Of a DNA stretch of 26,410 bases, positions 1-7,334 are shown piece by piece. The stretch is from a virus: positions 1 through 26,410 of IMG/VR virus record IMGVR_UViG_3300042887_003401; one strand, given 5' to 3'. The notes below the pieces were generated by a model. It was not told where the DNA came from and searched no databases. It saw only the letters and a list, made by a program, of their open reading frames with translations. Position 1 is the stretch's first letter; each line of letters opens with the position of its first letter. A program made the position numbers and the translations under genes.

Positions 1-111
1 CATCAGCAAGATCTTTTCTTCTTTTACGAGAAATGGGCGATATTCAATAGCCTTCTTTGTGGAAGGAATTTCAACGGTATACTTTGGGGATTCTAGGATT
101 GGTAATGCCAT
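1..111 (-). CDS. 26: gp26-type baseplate hub protein, N-terminal fragment
   Basis: The minus strand reads an open frame of 37 codons from the ATG at 111 to the window edge, so only the N-terminus is present. It begins MALPILESPKYTVEIPSTKK and continues to EYRPFLVKEEKILLM. This pattern (a short Leu/Pro opening, 'Y.v.iPST', then 'YRPFLVKEEKILLMA') is the typical start of the T4-like baseplate protein family annotated gp26 (T4_baseplate family) in aquatic T4-like phages. In T4, gp26 acts in assembly of the central baseplate hub. It is the last gene of a minus-strand group running from gp4 through gp2 and the tube-like protein. The 21-nt gap upstream holds an AT-rich TATAAATT, one mismatch from a late promoter, but it lies too close to the ATG to be convincing. 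The identification rests on the N-terminus alone. Confidence 0.72.
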   Translation of the reverse strand, partial: MALPILESPKYTVEIPSTKKAIEYRPFLVKEEKILLM

Positions 112-132
112 AATTTAATTTATAATATATTT

Positions 133-648
133 TTAAGTTAGTTTTCGTGATGACCACGTGTTGTATGTAAACACTATTGTTAATTTTTGAACGCTATTTT
201 CTGAAGAGTTGTCTAGTTCGATAGAATTAACTCCAACAGGCCATGCATATGGAAGTGTGACTTCATATATTGGTTTGTCTGTTTCATCCAACTGTTGTAT
301 TATAACTGTTGTTGCAAATTTTTTAGTATACTCAACCAAGTATGATACTGGATTTATTATCTTAACAAGCCATTGGTCAAAAAGGTTTTTAACATAATAG
401 TCATTTGTTAAATAAAACACACAAGTAACATCCTCATCGCTATAACCAGTTGGTACTTTGTTTTCATTACGCCAAACAGAAAAGTCCGTTGTAAGTATTT
501 GTCTCCCTGGCAGCGTACAGCTTTCGCACAATAGGTTAAGATCTTTTCCATCATCAATTGGATTGGAAATGATAATATTAAAGCGATTACCACGTGATAA
601 ACCGGATCGTTTTATAATGGTACTTTGTAAGTCTTGTATAGATCCCAT
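133..648 (-). CDS. gp19-fold tail tube protein or tube initiator
   Basis: A 171-residue protein with the layout of the T4 gp19 tail-tube family: an N-terminal strand (GNRFNIIISNP), the loop signature ESCTLPGRQILTTDF, a central 'FYLTNDYYVKNLFDQWL' segment and a C-terminal strand block 'LPYAWPVGVNSIELDNSS...KLTIVFTYNTW'. Length is close to T4 gp19 (163 residues). Tube proteins stack as hexamer rings inside the sheath and carry the DNA during ejection. It sits between gp26 and gp2 rather than next to gp18 and gp20, so it may be the main tube protein relocated, a paralogue, or a baseplate-proximal tube ring acting like T4 gp54. Its stop lies 21 nt before gp26, and its ATG at 648 lies 2 nt beyond the stop of the gp2-type gene. 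No Shine-Dalgarno sequence is visible. The fold assignment is strong; the exact role is open. Confidence 0.75.
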   Translation of the reverse strand: MGSIQDLQSTIIKRSGLSRGNRFNIIISNPIDDGKDLNLLCESCTLPGRQILTTDFSVWRNENKVPTGYSDEDVTCVFYLTNDYYVKNLFDQWLVKIINPVSYLVEYTKKFATTVIIQQLDETDKPIYEVTLPYAWPVGVNSIELDNSSENSVQKLTIVFTYNTWSSRKLT

Positions 649-650
649 GG

Positions 651-1262
651 TTAAAATTGTTTAAGAGATTCTTTCCATACACCTGCTTTATCAGAACCAA
701 CAAATTTCCATGTTGGCAAACATACAGCAATTTCCCAATCCGTTGATGGTACCTCTACAGGCACACTGCGTAAGTGAGCGAAAAGATAGTGTTTAAAACA
801 TGGCGCAAAGTATTTAAGAACTTGCACACTGCTCAACATATTGTATGTTAGCTTGAACTTTGTGCTTTCATCATACTTATCATTGTTGGTAAATGATAGC
901 AGCTTATCAAAAAATAGTGCACGCAACTTATTGGGAAGGTAGTGTAGGTTGAGTCCATAGAATCCACCTTTGGCTTTTCCTACCATTATAACAAGTGGAA
1001 AATTATCGTAATATGGCAATTCTTCCTTTCCTTTTGGATCATAAAAGAACATAAACATGCGACCGGCTAATGGTCGAGCCATAGGATTGAGCGCCTGATC
1101 TTTAAGAAGTGTTTTGCGATCTATGTTGCTAAGTCCTTTTAGCTTTCTAAAAAACCATGCACGTGACTCATCAGTTTTAGCTTCAATTCCGCTAGCAGAC
1201 AATTTTTCATGATACTTTTGAAATGAAAAACCTGTTCTTGTAGTTGGACGTTTAGATGCCAT
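651..1262 (-). CDS. 2: gp2-type DNA end protector (probable)
   Basis: A 203-residue protein with a conserved core 'FYDPKGKEELPYYDNFPLVIMV...GFYGLNLHYLPNKLRALFF' (about residues 72-118). This YYD-FPL / G-GLNLHYLP signature marks a widespread T4-like and jumbo-phage structural family that is often annotated gp2, the protein that binds the ends of packaged DNA and protects them from host nuclease. Two things support gp2: it directly follows gp4 on the same strand, and T4 itself has genes 2 and 4 adjacent. It is shorter than T4 gp2 (274 residues). A perfect TATAAATA lies on the minus strand at 1281-1274, just ahead of the ATG at 1262, giving a predicted leader of about 6 nt. The family match is seen in the sequence; the end-protecting function is inferred from family and synteny. 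Confidence 0.55.
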   Translation of the reverse strand: MASKRPTTRTGFSFQKYHEKLSASGIEAKTDESRAWFFRKLKGLSNIDRKTLLKDQALNPMARPLAGRMFMFFYDPKGKEELPYYDNFPLVIMVGKAKGGFYGLNLHYLPNKLRALFFDKLLSFTNNDKYDESTKFKLTYNMLSSVQVLKYFAPCFKHYLFAHLRSVPVEVPSTDWEIAVCLPTWKFVGSDKAGVWKESLKQF

Positions 1263-1273
1263 AAGCGCAAGTA

Positions 1274-1281
1274 TATTTATA
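1274..1281 (-). promoter_or_regulatory. T4-type late promoter for gp2-type gene
   Basis: The plus strand reads tatttata here, i.e. a perfect TATAAATA on the minus strand, the sequence recognised by the phage late sigma factor gp55 in T4. Counting the last A as -6 puts +1 near 1268, 6 nt before the ATG at 1262. It sits between the stop of gp4 (1285-1287) and the next gene. Confidence 0.75.
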
Positions 1282-1284
1282 CAC

Positions 1285-1728
1285 TTATGTTAGCAGCTTG
1301 ATTCCCATACCACGAATTGTCTCTTCTGTCCAAACCTCAAATTTCCAGCCACGCTGCTTTGCATATTCATCAGCGCTTTCCCACTTGCTTATATTCTTAA
1401 CATACTTTAATACCTCAGTAAGATATCCTTTGCTTTTGGTAGCTCTTTTCTTTGGCTCAACTGTTTCTTTCTTTGGCTTTATTTCAACAAGATATGTGTC
1501 GCCATTCTTAAATGTAATTTTAAGATCAACAAAATATCTGTGTACACGGTTGTCTGTTTTACAACGGTAAGGAACAACTACTTCTTCGCTGCTCCATCGC
1601 ACAATTGCGTCATTGTCATCGCAAAAACGAAAAACCTGTCGCTCCCAAAGGCTGCGATACTCTATGCGACGCCAATCTCCTTCATACTTGTTGAGATTCT
1701 TAGGGTTAAATTTGCCACGATAAGCCAT
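1285..1728 (-). CDS. 4: gp4 head completion protein
   Basis: A 147-residue protein starting MAYRGKFNPKNLNKYEGDW, followed by 'IEYRSLWERQVFRFCDDND.IVRWSSEEVVVPY' and 'DNRVHRYFVDLKITFKNGDTYLVEIKPKKE'. This matches the T4 gp4 (gp50) head-completion family, about 150 residues in T4, which has a nuclease-like (TnsA N-terminal-like) core: E of SSEE, D of FVDLK, then ExK in VEIKPK. In T4 it acts after DNA packaging to make the head competent for tail joining. The ATG at 1728 is preferred over an upstream in-frame ATG at 1761 because family members begin with this M-x-x-x-GK-x-P-KN pattern and because the late promoter lies between the two. The start codon shares its first base with the opposing promoter. 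The stop lies 22 nt before gp2. Confidence 0.88.
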   Translation of the reverse strand: MAYRGKFNPKNLNKYEGDWRRIEYRSLWERQVFRFCDDNDAIVRWSSEEVVVPYRCKTDNRVHRYFVDLKITFKNGDTYLVEIKPKKETVEPKKRATKSKGYLTEVLKYVKNISKWESADEYAKQRGWKFEVWTEETIRGMGIKLLT

Positions 1729-1735
1729 ATAAATA
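1728..1735 (+). promoter_or_regulatory. T4-type late promoter, rightward arm of divergent pair
   Basis: A perfect TATAAATA reading right. The predicted +1 is near 1741, leaving a 9-nt leader before the ATG at 1750. It would drive the baseplate run starting with the gp48/54-type gene. Its first base is also the first base (on the other strand) of the gp4 start codon. Confidence 0.82.
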
Positions 1736-1742
1736 GTTATAG

Positions 1743-1750
1743 TATTTATA
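1743..1750 (-). promoter_or_regulatory. T4-type late promoter, leftward arm of divergent pair
   Basis: The plus strand reads tatttata, a perfect TATAAATA on the minus strand. The predicted +1 is near 1737, leaving a 9-nt leader before the gp4 ATG at 1728. With the rightward copy it forms a 23-bp symmetric element with 8-bp arms and a 7-bp centre. Confidence 0.82.
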
Positions 1751-2658
1751 TGCCCGCACAAATATTAGTATACCCACTTGAATTGAATAGCGTTGCAACC
1801 TCGGCTGTTGGCGCACAGGCAGGTCGCCCAATGATTCGGTTTCAAAGCTTTGGTGCTGAACCTGGTTCTAGTGTTGCTATATGTATGCCAATACCACAAA
1901 ATATATCTTTTGCTGATGCAGCCACATATAATGATGCTGAGCTTGGATTTGCTGGCGGAGCTGGTATGGCCGCAGCACGGGCTGGACTTGGTGCAGGTGG
2001 TAATATAGAAGCTGGTGTAAATGCTGGATTGGGCGCAATTGGTGGCGGTATACCAAAAAGTTTGGGTAACTTGGTGCAAGGTCTGACAGCTAGCTTTACT
2101 TCGGCTGGTGCCACAGTACAATCAGCCGTAAGTATTGGTGTAGGAGCTACACTAAATAAAAACATAACTACACAATTTACTGGAACTGGCACTCGGCGCT
2201 TTTCATTTGTATTTAAATTCATTTCGGTATCTTCGGCAGAATCTAACCAAATAAATAAAATTTCAAAAGCATTTCGTTTGGGATTATATCCTAAGGGCAA
2301 TGCTTATCAATTGCAATATCCAGCTACATGGACTATTCAATTTGTTAATGGTGTAACTGGAAATGATATTGAATACTTACCCAAATTGTTTGAATGCTAT
2401 TTGGAAAGTATGACAAGTACATACAATAGCATTGCAAATATATGGAGAACGGATGGCAGTCCATTGGACAGTGAAATAACATTAACGTTTATTGAGTCAC
2501 GCGCACTTACTAAAGATGATATTAAATTTCTTGAAGACAAACCTTATGATAAGAGTCGCTTCCTTGCAAATTATAATGTTCCAGACGCAACGGTAAGCGA
2601 TGTAAACAGCAATTCGGCTAATACTACACCAACTCCTGTTGCAAACACACCAGCTTAA
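1750..2658 (+). CDS. 48: gp48/gp54-type baseplate tail-tube cap or initiator
   Basis: A 302-residue protein. The N-terminal part has 'ISFADAATYNDAELGFAGGAG', followed by a Gly/Ala-rich stretch (about residues 73-105). The C-terminal half (about 145-285) has the tube-like domain: 'TGTGTRRFSFVFKFISVSSAES..I..I.KAFRLGLYP', 'LQYPATWTIQFV', 'LPKLFECYLESMTSTYNS' and 'DGSPLDSEITLTFIESRALTKDDI'. This is the pattern of gp48 and gp54 of T4-like phages, which sit on the hub and start and cap the inner tube. Only one such gene is in the window, so gp48 and gp54 cannot be separated here; gp48 is favoured by adjacency to gp53. The ATG at 1750 is chosen over in-frame Mets upstream, which would cross the promoter and the gp4 gene. 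There is no Shine-Dalgarno sequence, and the predicted leader is about 9 nt. Confidence 0.75.
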   Translation: MPAQILVYPLELNSVATSAVGAQAGRPMIRFQSFGAEPGSSVAICMPIPQNISFADAATYNDAELGFAGGAGMAAARAGLGAGGNIEAGVNAGLGAIGGGIPKSLGNLVQGLTASFTSAGATVQSAVSIGVGATLNKNITTQFTGTGTRRFSFVFKFISVSSAESNQINKISKAFRLGLYPKGNAYQLQYPATWTIQFVNGVTGNDIEYLPKLFECYLESMTSTYNSIANIWRTDGSPLDSEITLTFIESRALTKDDIKFLEDKPYDKSRFLANYNVPDATVSDVNSNSANTTPTPVANTPA

Positions 2659-2661
2659 TTT

Positions 2662-4128
2662 ATGGCAACAAATTTCTTTTCACAATTTCCAAAATTATCA
2701 TATGACATTGATGGAGAAGGATCATATGTAAATTTAACTGATATATCACGAAATGTTGATATATCAAATCTTAACGAAGATAAAGGTAGTTACTATACAT
2801 ACTATGATATTATGGATGGAGATCGTCCAGATACAATATCACAATTGTTATATCAAACTCCTCAATACTATTGGAGCATTTTCATATTAAATGATTCTCT
2901 TAAAGCTGGCCTTAATAATGCATGGCCGCTGTCTGCATTGGATTTTGAAACAATGATCGGCAATGAATATGACAAATATAGTTCATTTGCGGTAAGTCCA
3001 CAATTAACGGTACCTGGCTCTATTCAACAACAACGCAGCGACTTTTCAGTTGTTCCTTTGAATGAAAAATATTTACCTTATTTGTTTTTGTCTTCAAACG
3101 AAACCGAATTGCGTGCTAATATTTTAAAGTATGACCGCCGTTTGTTACAAGCTGTAGTGTATAATATAACACCGCATGAGCATGCAACCCAATCATATGC
3201 AAACACAGCATCTTTTGAGCTGCGCAATACATTTTTAAGTAGTAGCGAATATGTTTTGGAATGGATCAACCCGTTCAATTCTGTTACACAAGCCGCTGCA
3301 TATGCTGCTTGTGAAGCATTAAAAGAAGAATGGATTGACATTGCAATAGAGCCATTTAAAACCATAGACATTGCTATACCCAATGCTGGCTATAATACTG
3401 TTGCAAATGGCACATATGCAAAGGAATCATATATGTTCAATAAAAAATATTTGACGGCCGGTGAAGGATTCACTTGGCCATTATATAGAAATGCAGTATA
3501 TCAATATTTTAAGTATGACACACTAGATTCTTCAATTACATATCCAGTAAGCGCATTTAATATACTTGAAGAAAAAGCAAATACGATTTATATATCCGGT
3601 GATACAAGCCCAAACGTAAACGGCGCATTAACTTATGTAATGACTAGCGATGGGCAAAACGGTTTATGGACAAATGCTGATATTCAATTTGTTGATGTCT
3701 GGTTTAGCGAAGATCCAAACATAAGCTTCCCACTGCGACCATATGATGTTACTGTATTAAGTTATTTAGATTATCAAGACCCTCCTCATTGGCGTATTAA
3801 TACATATGCAGCAAATAGTGAGACTATTATATTTGCAGCTAAATCGGAGTCAACTGATAATTCGTTTTCGCCATTAAATTTAACATACACAACCGAGCTC
3901 AGCAGTACTACAGTATGTATTGGTAGCGATCCTCCTGTTTGCACAACCACAATACTTAGGTATGGCACCGGAACCCCAATAGTTAGCACTAAATTTATTG
4001 GTAATCCAAGTATTAGTAATTATGAAAAAGAACAGCTTGAGAACGACACCAAAAGAAAGATAAAAGTTGTCAGACCCGATATAGTGCGGGACTTCACCAG
4101 AACATATTTTACACTTTTAAACTCTTAA
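2662..4128 (+). CDS. 53: gp53 baseplate wedge protein, enlarged
   Basis: 488 residues, against 196 for T4 gp53. The N-terminal 115 residues match the gp53 family: 'NFFSQFPKLSYDIDGEG...LTDISRNV', then 'YYTYYDIMDGDRPDTISQLLYQTPQYYWSIFILND' and 'WPLSALDFETMI'. The usual gp53 C-terminus, 'SNYEKEQLENDTKRKIKVVRP' followed by IVRDF, appears only at about residues 450-480. Between them lie about 320 residues with no recognised domain, beta-rich and aromatic, so the family core appears split by a large insert. gp53 joins neighbouring wedges in the baseplate. It starts 3 nt after the previous stop without a Shine-Dalgarno sequence (upstream cttaattt), so coupled translation is likely. Confidence 0.85.
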   Translation: MATNFFSQFPKLSYDIDGEGSYVNLTDISRNVDISNLNEDKGSYYTYYDIMDGDRPDTISQLLYQTPQYYWSIFILNDSLKAGLNNAWPLSALDFETMIGNEYDKYSSFAVSPQLTVPGSIQQQRSDFSVVPLNEKYLPYLFLSSNETELRANILKYDRRLLQAVVYNITPHEHATQSYANTASFELRNTFLSSSEYVLEWINPFNSVTQAAAYAACEALKEEWIDIAIEPFKTIDIAIPNAGYNTVANGTYAKESYMFNKKYLTAGEGFTWPLYRNAVYQYFKYDTLDSSITYPVSAFNILEEKANTIYISGDTSPNVNGALTYVMTSDGQNGLWTNADIQFVDVWFSEDPNISFPLRPYDVTVLSYLDYQDPPHWRINTYAANSETIIFAAKSESTDNSFSPLNLTYTTELSSTTVCIGSDPPVCTTTILRYGTGTPIVSTKFIGNPSISNYEKEQLENDTKRKIKVVRPDIVRDFTRTYFTLLNS

Positions 4129-4134
4129 TTTGTT

Positions 4135-5535
4135 ATGGCTAATAGTTTAAATTCGCCGGTGTCAAGAAATACTCCCAAGGGAATTGGCGCGGATGGTAAT
4201 GTTGCTCTTATACCATCTGCATATACTGTCAAGTCGTTAAGCATACAAAATTCCAAAGGGGAAGTGCGTGACATACAAACTATAATTACTGCCTTTACCA
4301 TCACAGAAGAATTGTTTTCTCCAGTGGTAGTTTTTAATGCACGCATAAGAGATACAATCAATTTCTTTGAAGATTTTGCAATTAGTGGGCAGGAAATTAT
4401 AAATGTAAAATTGCAAAAAGTTGATGTTGCTCAACAAAAACGAGATCCTGCAAATACATCACAACGCGATGTTGAAATCAATTTTATTGTAAAGGAATAT
4501 CCAAATTATGAAAAGACTGTTACCAATATAGGTACACAAGAATACAATTTGATTGCTGTTAGCGACTATGGATACCTAAGCATGCTTAAACGAATTAGCA
4601 GAAGCGTCAAAGGTAACGTAGCAGAAAATATACGAAAGATTTTTGAAAATGATTTGAATGTAACTAAAGTAATTGTGCGCGGCTCATGCAGTACAGCATT
4701 TGATGGCATACTAACAATTCAAAGCCCACTTAAAGCGGTTGAATGGTTGCGTAAAAAAGCATATGATGTTAATGGTGCGCCATTCTTTGTGTATGTTACC
4801 ATATCAAGTGGAGTTGTGTTGATCAGTTCGCTAACAACGCTACTCAAAGGACCATTATATTCAACATACCGCTATCATCAGTTTTTAAAAAATACTGCAG
4901 CAACACCAGAGTCATATGCTGAATCAATGAGTAGAGTGCTCAACATGAAAAGCAATATCAAGTTGGACAAGCTCAAGCAGGCTACTGAAGGTGGATTTGC
5001 AAATCGTACCGATGTCACCGATTATGCTAAGAAAAGTTTTATTAGTAAGATATTTGATTATAGCAAAGATGATACAGTTGCAAAAAATAGATTGCTTGCG
5101 AATACTACATATGGGCAAGCCATGAATTTTTTTTCAAAAGGAAAGACTAGCCCAGGCGCAAACTTAACAGGTAGCCCAGATGCTAGTCGCAGTTTGTTGT
5201 CAGTAAACACCGATGCAAACAGTAATGGCGCTCCCAATTCAAGTGGACCGCTGGCAGAGAATATTGGGCGTGCCAAATCATACTTAGCAAATCTTGAAAG
5301 TATGAATCATGAAATTGAAGTGTATGGCGACTTTCGACTTAATCCTGGGCGTAAAATTAAAATAGAAGTTCCTAAGAGTAGTGATCCTACGGAATACAAT
5401 ACAAATATCAACAAGTCCAATACTGAAGAATTGGATCTGTCTCTTAGTGGCGAATATTTGGTAGCGGTAGCCGTTCATTCATTTAAAGAAGGCGTATATA
5501 CTTCACGTTTAAAAATAATTAAAGATAGTGCATAA
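4135..5535 (+). CDS. 27: gp27-like baseplate hub protein
   Basis: 466 residues. The N-terminal region 'YTVKSLSIQNSKGEVRDIQTIITAFTITEELFSPVVVFNARIRDTINFFED..ISGQEIINV' is the typical first beta-barrel of gp27-like hub proteins, a tube-like fold also seen in VgrG/gpD. The middle has 'EYPNYEKTVTNIGTQEYNLIAVSDYGYLSMLKRISRSVKGNVAENIRKIFENDL' and 'SPLKAVEWLRKKAYDVNGAPFFVYVT', characteristic of hub proteins. The C-terminus returns to a beta domain (GDFRLNPGRKIKIEVPKS, then LSGEYLVAVAVHSF). T4 gp27 is 391 residues; it forms the trimeric torus that holds gp5. Position directly before gp5 fits. The stop and the next start overlap as TAATG at 5533-5537. A Ser/Asn/Gly-rich segment (about 335-380) is probably a flexible loop. 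Confidence 0.82.
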   Translation: MANSLNSPVSRNTPKGIGADGNVALIPSAYTVKSLSIQNSKGEVRDIQTIITAFTITEELFSPVVVFNARIRDTINFFEDFAISGQEIINVKLQKVDVAQQKRDPANTSQRDVEINFIVKEYPNYEKTVTNIGTQEYNLIAVSDYGYLSMLKRISRSVKGNVAENIRKIFENDLNVTKVIVRGSCSTAFDGILTIQSPLKAVEWLRKKAYDVNGAPFFVYVTISSGVVLISSLTTLLKGPLYSTYRYHQFLKNTAATPESYAESMSRVLNMKSNIKLDKLKQATEGGFANRTDVTDYAKKSFISKIFDYSKDDTVAKNRLLANTTYGQAMNFFSKGKTSPGANLTGSPDASRSLLSVNTDANSNGAPNSSGPLAENIGRAKSYLANLESMNHEIEVYGDFRLNPGRKIKIEVPKSSDPTEYNTNINKSNTEELDLSLSGEYLVAVAVHSFKEGVYTSRLKIIKDSA

Positions 5536-6539
5536 TGAATATTAGCAATTGGTTTACTGCTGTAGTTGAAGATGTAAGCGATCCTTTACAGCAAGGTCGT
5601 GTGCGAGTGCGATGCCTTGGGTATCATACTGATGACACATCCGAATTGCCTAAAGAAGATCTTCCATGGGCTACATGCATTATGCCAGTAACAAGTCCAT
5701 GCGTAAGCGGCGTTGGGCAAAGTGCTACTGGTCTTGTCCCAGGGTCATGGGTATTTGGTTTCTTTAGAGATGGATTAGAATTGCAGGATCCAGTTGTAAC
5801 TGGCAGTATACCAAGTGCTGTTGGTTATGATAATGGCTTAGGTACGGTTGGGCAAGGGTTTGGTGACCCGCATGGAGTATTTCCATATAGAGCTGGCAGT
5901 GATACTCCAAGCGGTGCAGGAATATATTCTGGAACTAGTGCTGGCTATGCAACTCAAGCTAGCGGCGCGCAAAATTTTGGAGGATGTGCAGTAGGCACTG
6001 GTAGCCCATGCTCAACACTTGAAAATCCACAAACTCCTATTGTAGTAAACAGTGCAGCTAAAACAAAAATTATTCAAGCCGCTCAAAGTAAAGTAGGCAA
6101 CACATACGAGGTTAGTCAAAATCAAGGACCTGGGATAGCTGAGATGTGGAAAGCTACAGATTATTCTGATGGCTACAATGCACGAGCTCCATGGTGCGCA
6201 GCATTTGTTAGTTGGTGTGTGCAACAGAGTGGTGTATTTAGTGAAGCAGATCGCCCAAAAAGCGCGGCTGCATTTAAAGGTGGTGGCTATGAAGCATGGG
6301 CACGCAGCAAAAGCAATGCTGTTAGATTGACAACAAATCCATCTAAGGTGTATGCTGGTGATCTTGTTATATTTTCATTTAGTCATATTGGTATAGCTAC
6401 AAGTGATAGCGATGCTAACGGTAAATTTAATACCATTGAAGGAAATACAAATGCTGCTGGCAGTCGTGAAGGAAATGGTTGTTATGCAAAGACGCGTAGT
6501 TTATCTGTTGTTCGTAGTACTTGTACCATAATTGCTTAA
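5535..6539 (+). CDS. 5: gp5-type hub protein with CHAP/NlpC-P60-like hydrolase
   Basis: 334 residues. Residues 1-95 are a gp5-type OB-fold domain: 'NWFTAVVEDVSDPLQQGRVRVR' pattern, then 'LPWATCIMPVTSP' and 'GLVPGSWVFGFFRDGLELQDPVVTGSIP'. Residues 95-165 are a Gly/Ser linker. Residues 165-334 are a CHAP-type cysteine peptidase/amidase: Cys221 in APWCAAFVSWC, His284 in SFSHIGIA and Glu302/Asn304 in IEGNT form the expected Cys-His-Glu/Asn set, with 'YAGDLVIF' before the His. T4 gp5 instead carries a lysozyme, so a peptidoglycan peptidase or amidase replaces a muramidase. The protein stops without the gp5C beta-helix, which is supplied by the next gene. It acts at the spike tip, opening the wall during injection. 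The start overlaps the gp27 stop by one base (TAATG). Confidence 0.87.
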   Translation: MNISNWFTAVVEDVSDPLQQGRVRVRCLGYHTDDTSELPKEDLPWATCIMPVTSPCVSGVGQSATGLVPGSWVFGFFRDGLELQDPVVTGSIPSAVGYDNGLGTVGQGFGDPHGVFPYRAGSDTPSGAGIYSGTSAGYATQASGAQNFGGCAVGTGSPCSTLENPQTPIVVNSAAKTKIIQAAQSKVGNTYEVSQNQGPGIAEMWKATDYSDGYNARAPWCAAFVSWCVQQSGVFSEADRPKSAAAFKGGGYEAWARSKSNAVRLTTNPSKVYAGDLVIFSFSHIGIATSDSDANGKFNTIEGNTNAAGSREGNGCYAKTRSLSVVRSTCTIIA

Positions 6540-6545
6540 TAAATA
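6538..6545 (+). promoter_or_regulatory. possible late promoter variant AATAAATA
   Basis: One mismatch from TATAAATA, overlapping the gp5 stop and just before the needle gene. The form NATAAATA has been described for late promoters of T4-like cyanophages. The predicted +1 would fall on the ATG at 6551. The same 8-mer occurs inside the gp48-type gene at 2250-2257, so chance is a real alternative. Confidence 0.3.
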
Positions 6546-6550
6546 CAATT

Positions 6551-7333
6551 ATGGCAAACAATGAAACATGGAGTGCATCTTTACCAACCGATGGTGCTGT
6601 ATATCCATTCAATAACGTTACTCAAACACGCAGTGGCCACGTTTTTGAAGTTGATGATACTCTTGGTCACGAGCGTTTGCTAAGACAACATAAGAGTGGT
6701 ACACGTGAAGAGATTAACCCCACTGGTGATCGTACCATTACTGTATATGGCAATGGTTATAAAGTTGTTCATGGTGAAGACAACATTACGGTTGAAGGAA
6801 ATGTTAATATAACAGTGCTTGGCAATTGCAATACTGTCGTGAATGGAAATTATAATGTTGAAATCAATGGAGACTATAATGAAACTGTAAAAGGAACACG
6901 CCGTACTAAAGTTGGTGGTCAATATGTAATGGAAATATCTGATGAATATGCAATGAACATTGGTGCTGGCGCCAAAGTAACGGTGCATGATGACTATTCA
7001 TTGCATGCAAGCGGCAAATATACTCTTTATGTTGGTGGAGAAAGTAAGACTGATGTGTATAGCACCAATACAAGTACGGTTCACGGTATGAACTTAACAA
7101 CTGTTCTTGGCGAAAATAAAACAGTATCAACTGGCAAAAGTATAACTGTTGCGGCAACCATTGAAATTGCATCAAGCGGTACAACAAGTATCAATGCAAA
7201 AGGAATAAGTGTAACATCAACTGCTGGCGCGAAATACTCTTCAGAAAGCACTACAAGTATCAGAGGAAAAGGTATTAATGTTGTAAGCATCCGTGATGTG
7301 GTAATCATAGGTAATAAAATTAAACTAAACTAA
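6551..7333 (+). CDS. gp5C-like beta-helix needle (central spike), separate gene
   Basis: 260 residues. Residues 1-64 match the segment that follows the enzyme domain in gp5/VgrG proteins: 'YPFNNVTQTRSGHVFEVDDT', 'GHERLLRQHKSGTREEI'. Residues 65-200 are 17 consecutive octapeptides of the T4 gp5C type, V/I-x-G-x5, for example VYGNGYKV, VHGEDNIT, VEGNVNIT, VLGNCNTV, VNGNYNVE, INGDYNET. Such repeats form the intertwined three-stranded beta-helix of the membrane-piercing needle. The last 60 residues continue as shorter beta repeats ending in VVIIGNKIKLN. In T4 this domain is part of gp5 and is released by self-cleavage; here it has its own start. The ATG at 6551 is chosen because the upstream in-frame Met at 6521 overlaps gp5 coding sequence and lacks the family pattern. 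It probably trimerises and binds gp5. Confidence 0.85.
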   Translation: MANNETWSASLPTDGAVYPFNNVTQTRSGHVFEVDDTLGHERLLRQHKSGTREEINPTGDRTITVYGNGYKVVHGEDNITVEGNVNITVLGNCNTVVNGNYNVEINGDYNETVKGTRRTKVGGQYVMEISDEYAMNIGAGAKVTVHDDYSLHASGKYTLYVGGESKTDVYSTNTSTVHGMNLTTVLGENKTVSTGKSITVAATIEIASSGTTSINAKGISVTSTAGAKYSSESTTSIRGKGINVVSIRDVVIIGNKIKLN

Positions 7334-7334
7334 T

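Noticed and set aside
1540-1749. Upstream in-frame extension (70 codons) of the tube-cap gene
   Set aside because: It would overlap gp4 on the other strand and cross the divergent promoter; family-like sequence begins at the ATG at 1750.
1729-1761. Longer gp4 start at 1761
   Set aside because: The extra 11 residues overlap the tube-cap gene and lie upstream of the predicted +1; gp4 relatives start at the MAYRGK-type Met.
2250-2257. AATAAATA as a late promoter
   Set aside because: It lies within the tube-cap gene with no start codon near; it shows that one-mismatch octamers occur by chance in this AT-rich DNA.
6521-6550. Longer needle start inside gp5
   Set aside because: The 10 extra residues overlap gp5 coding sequence and have no family match; MANNETW at 6551 is a normal start.
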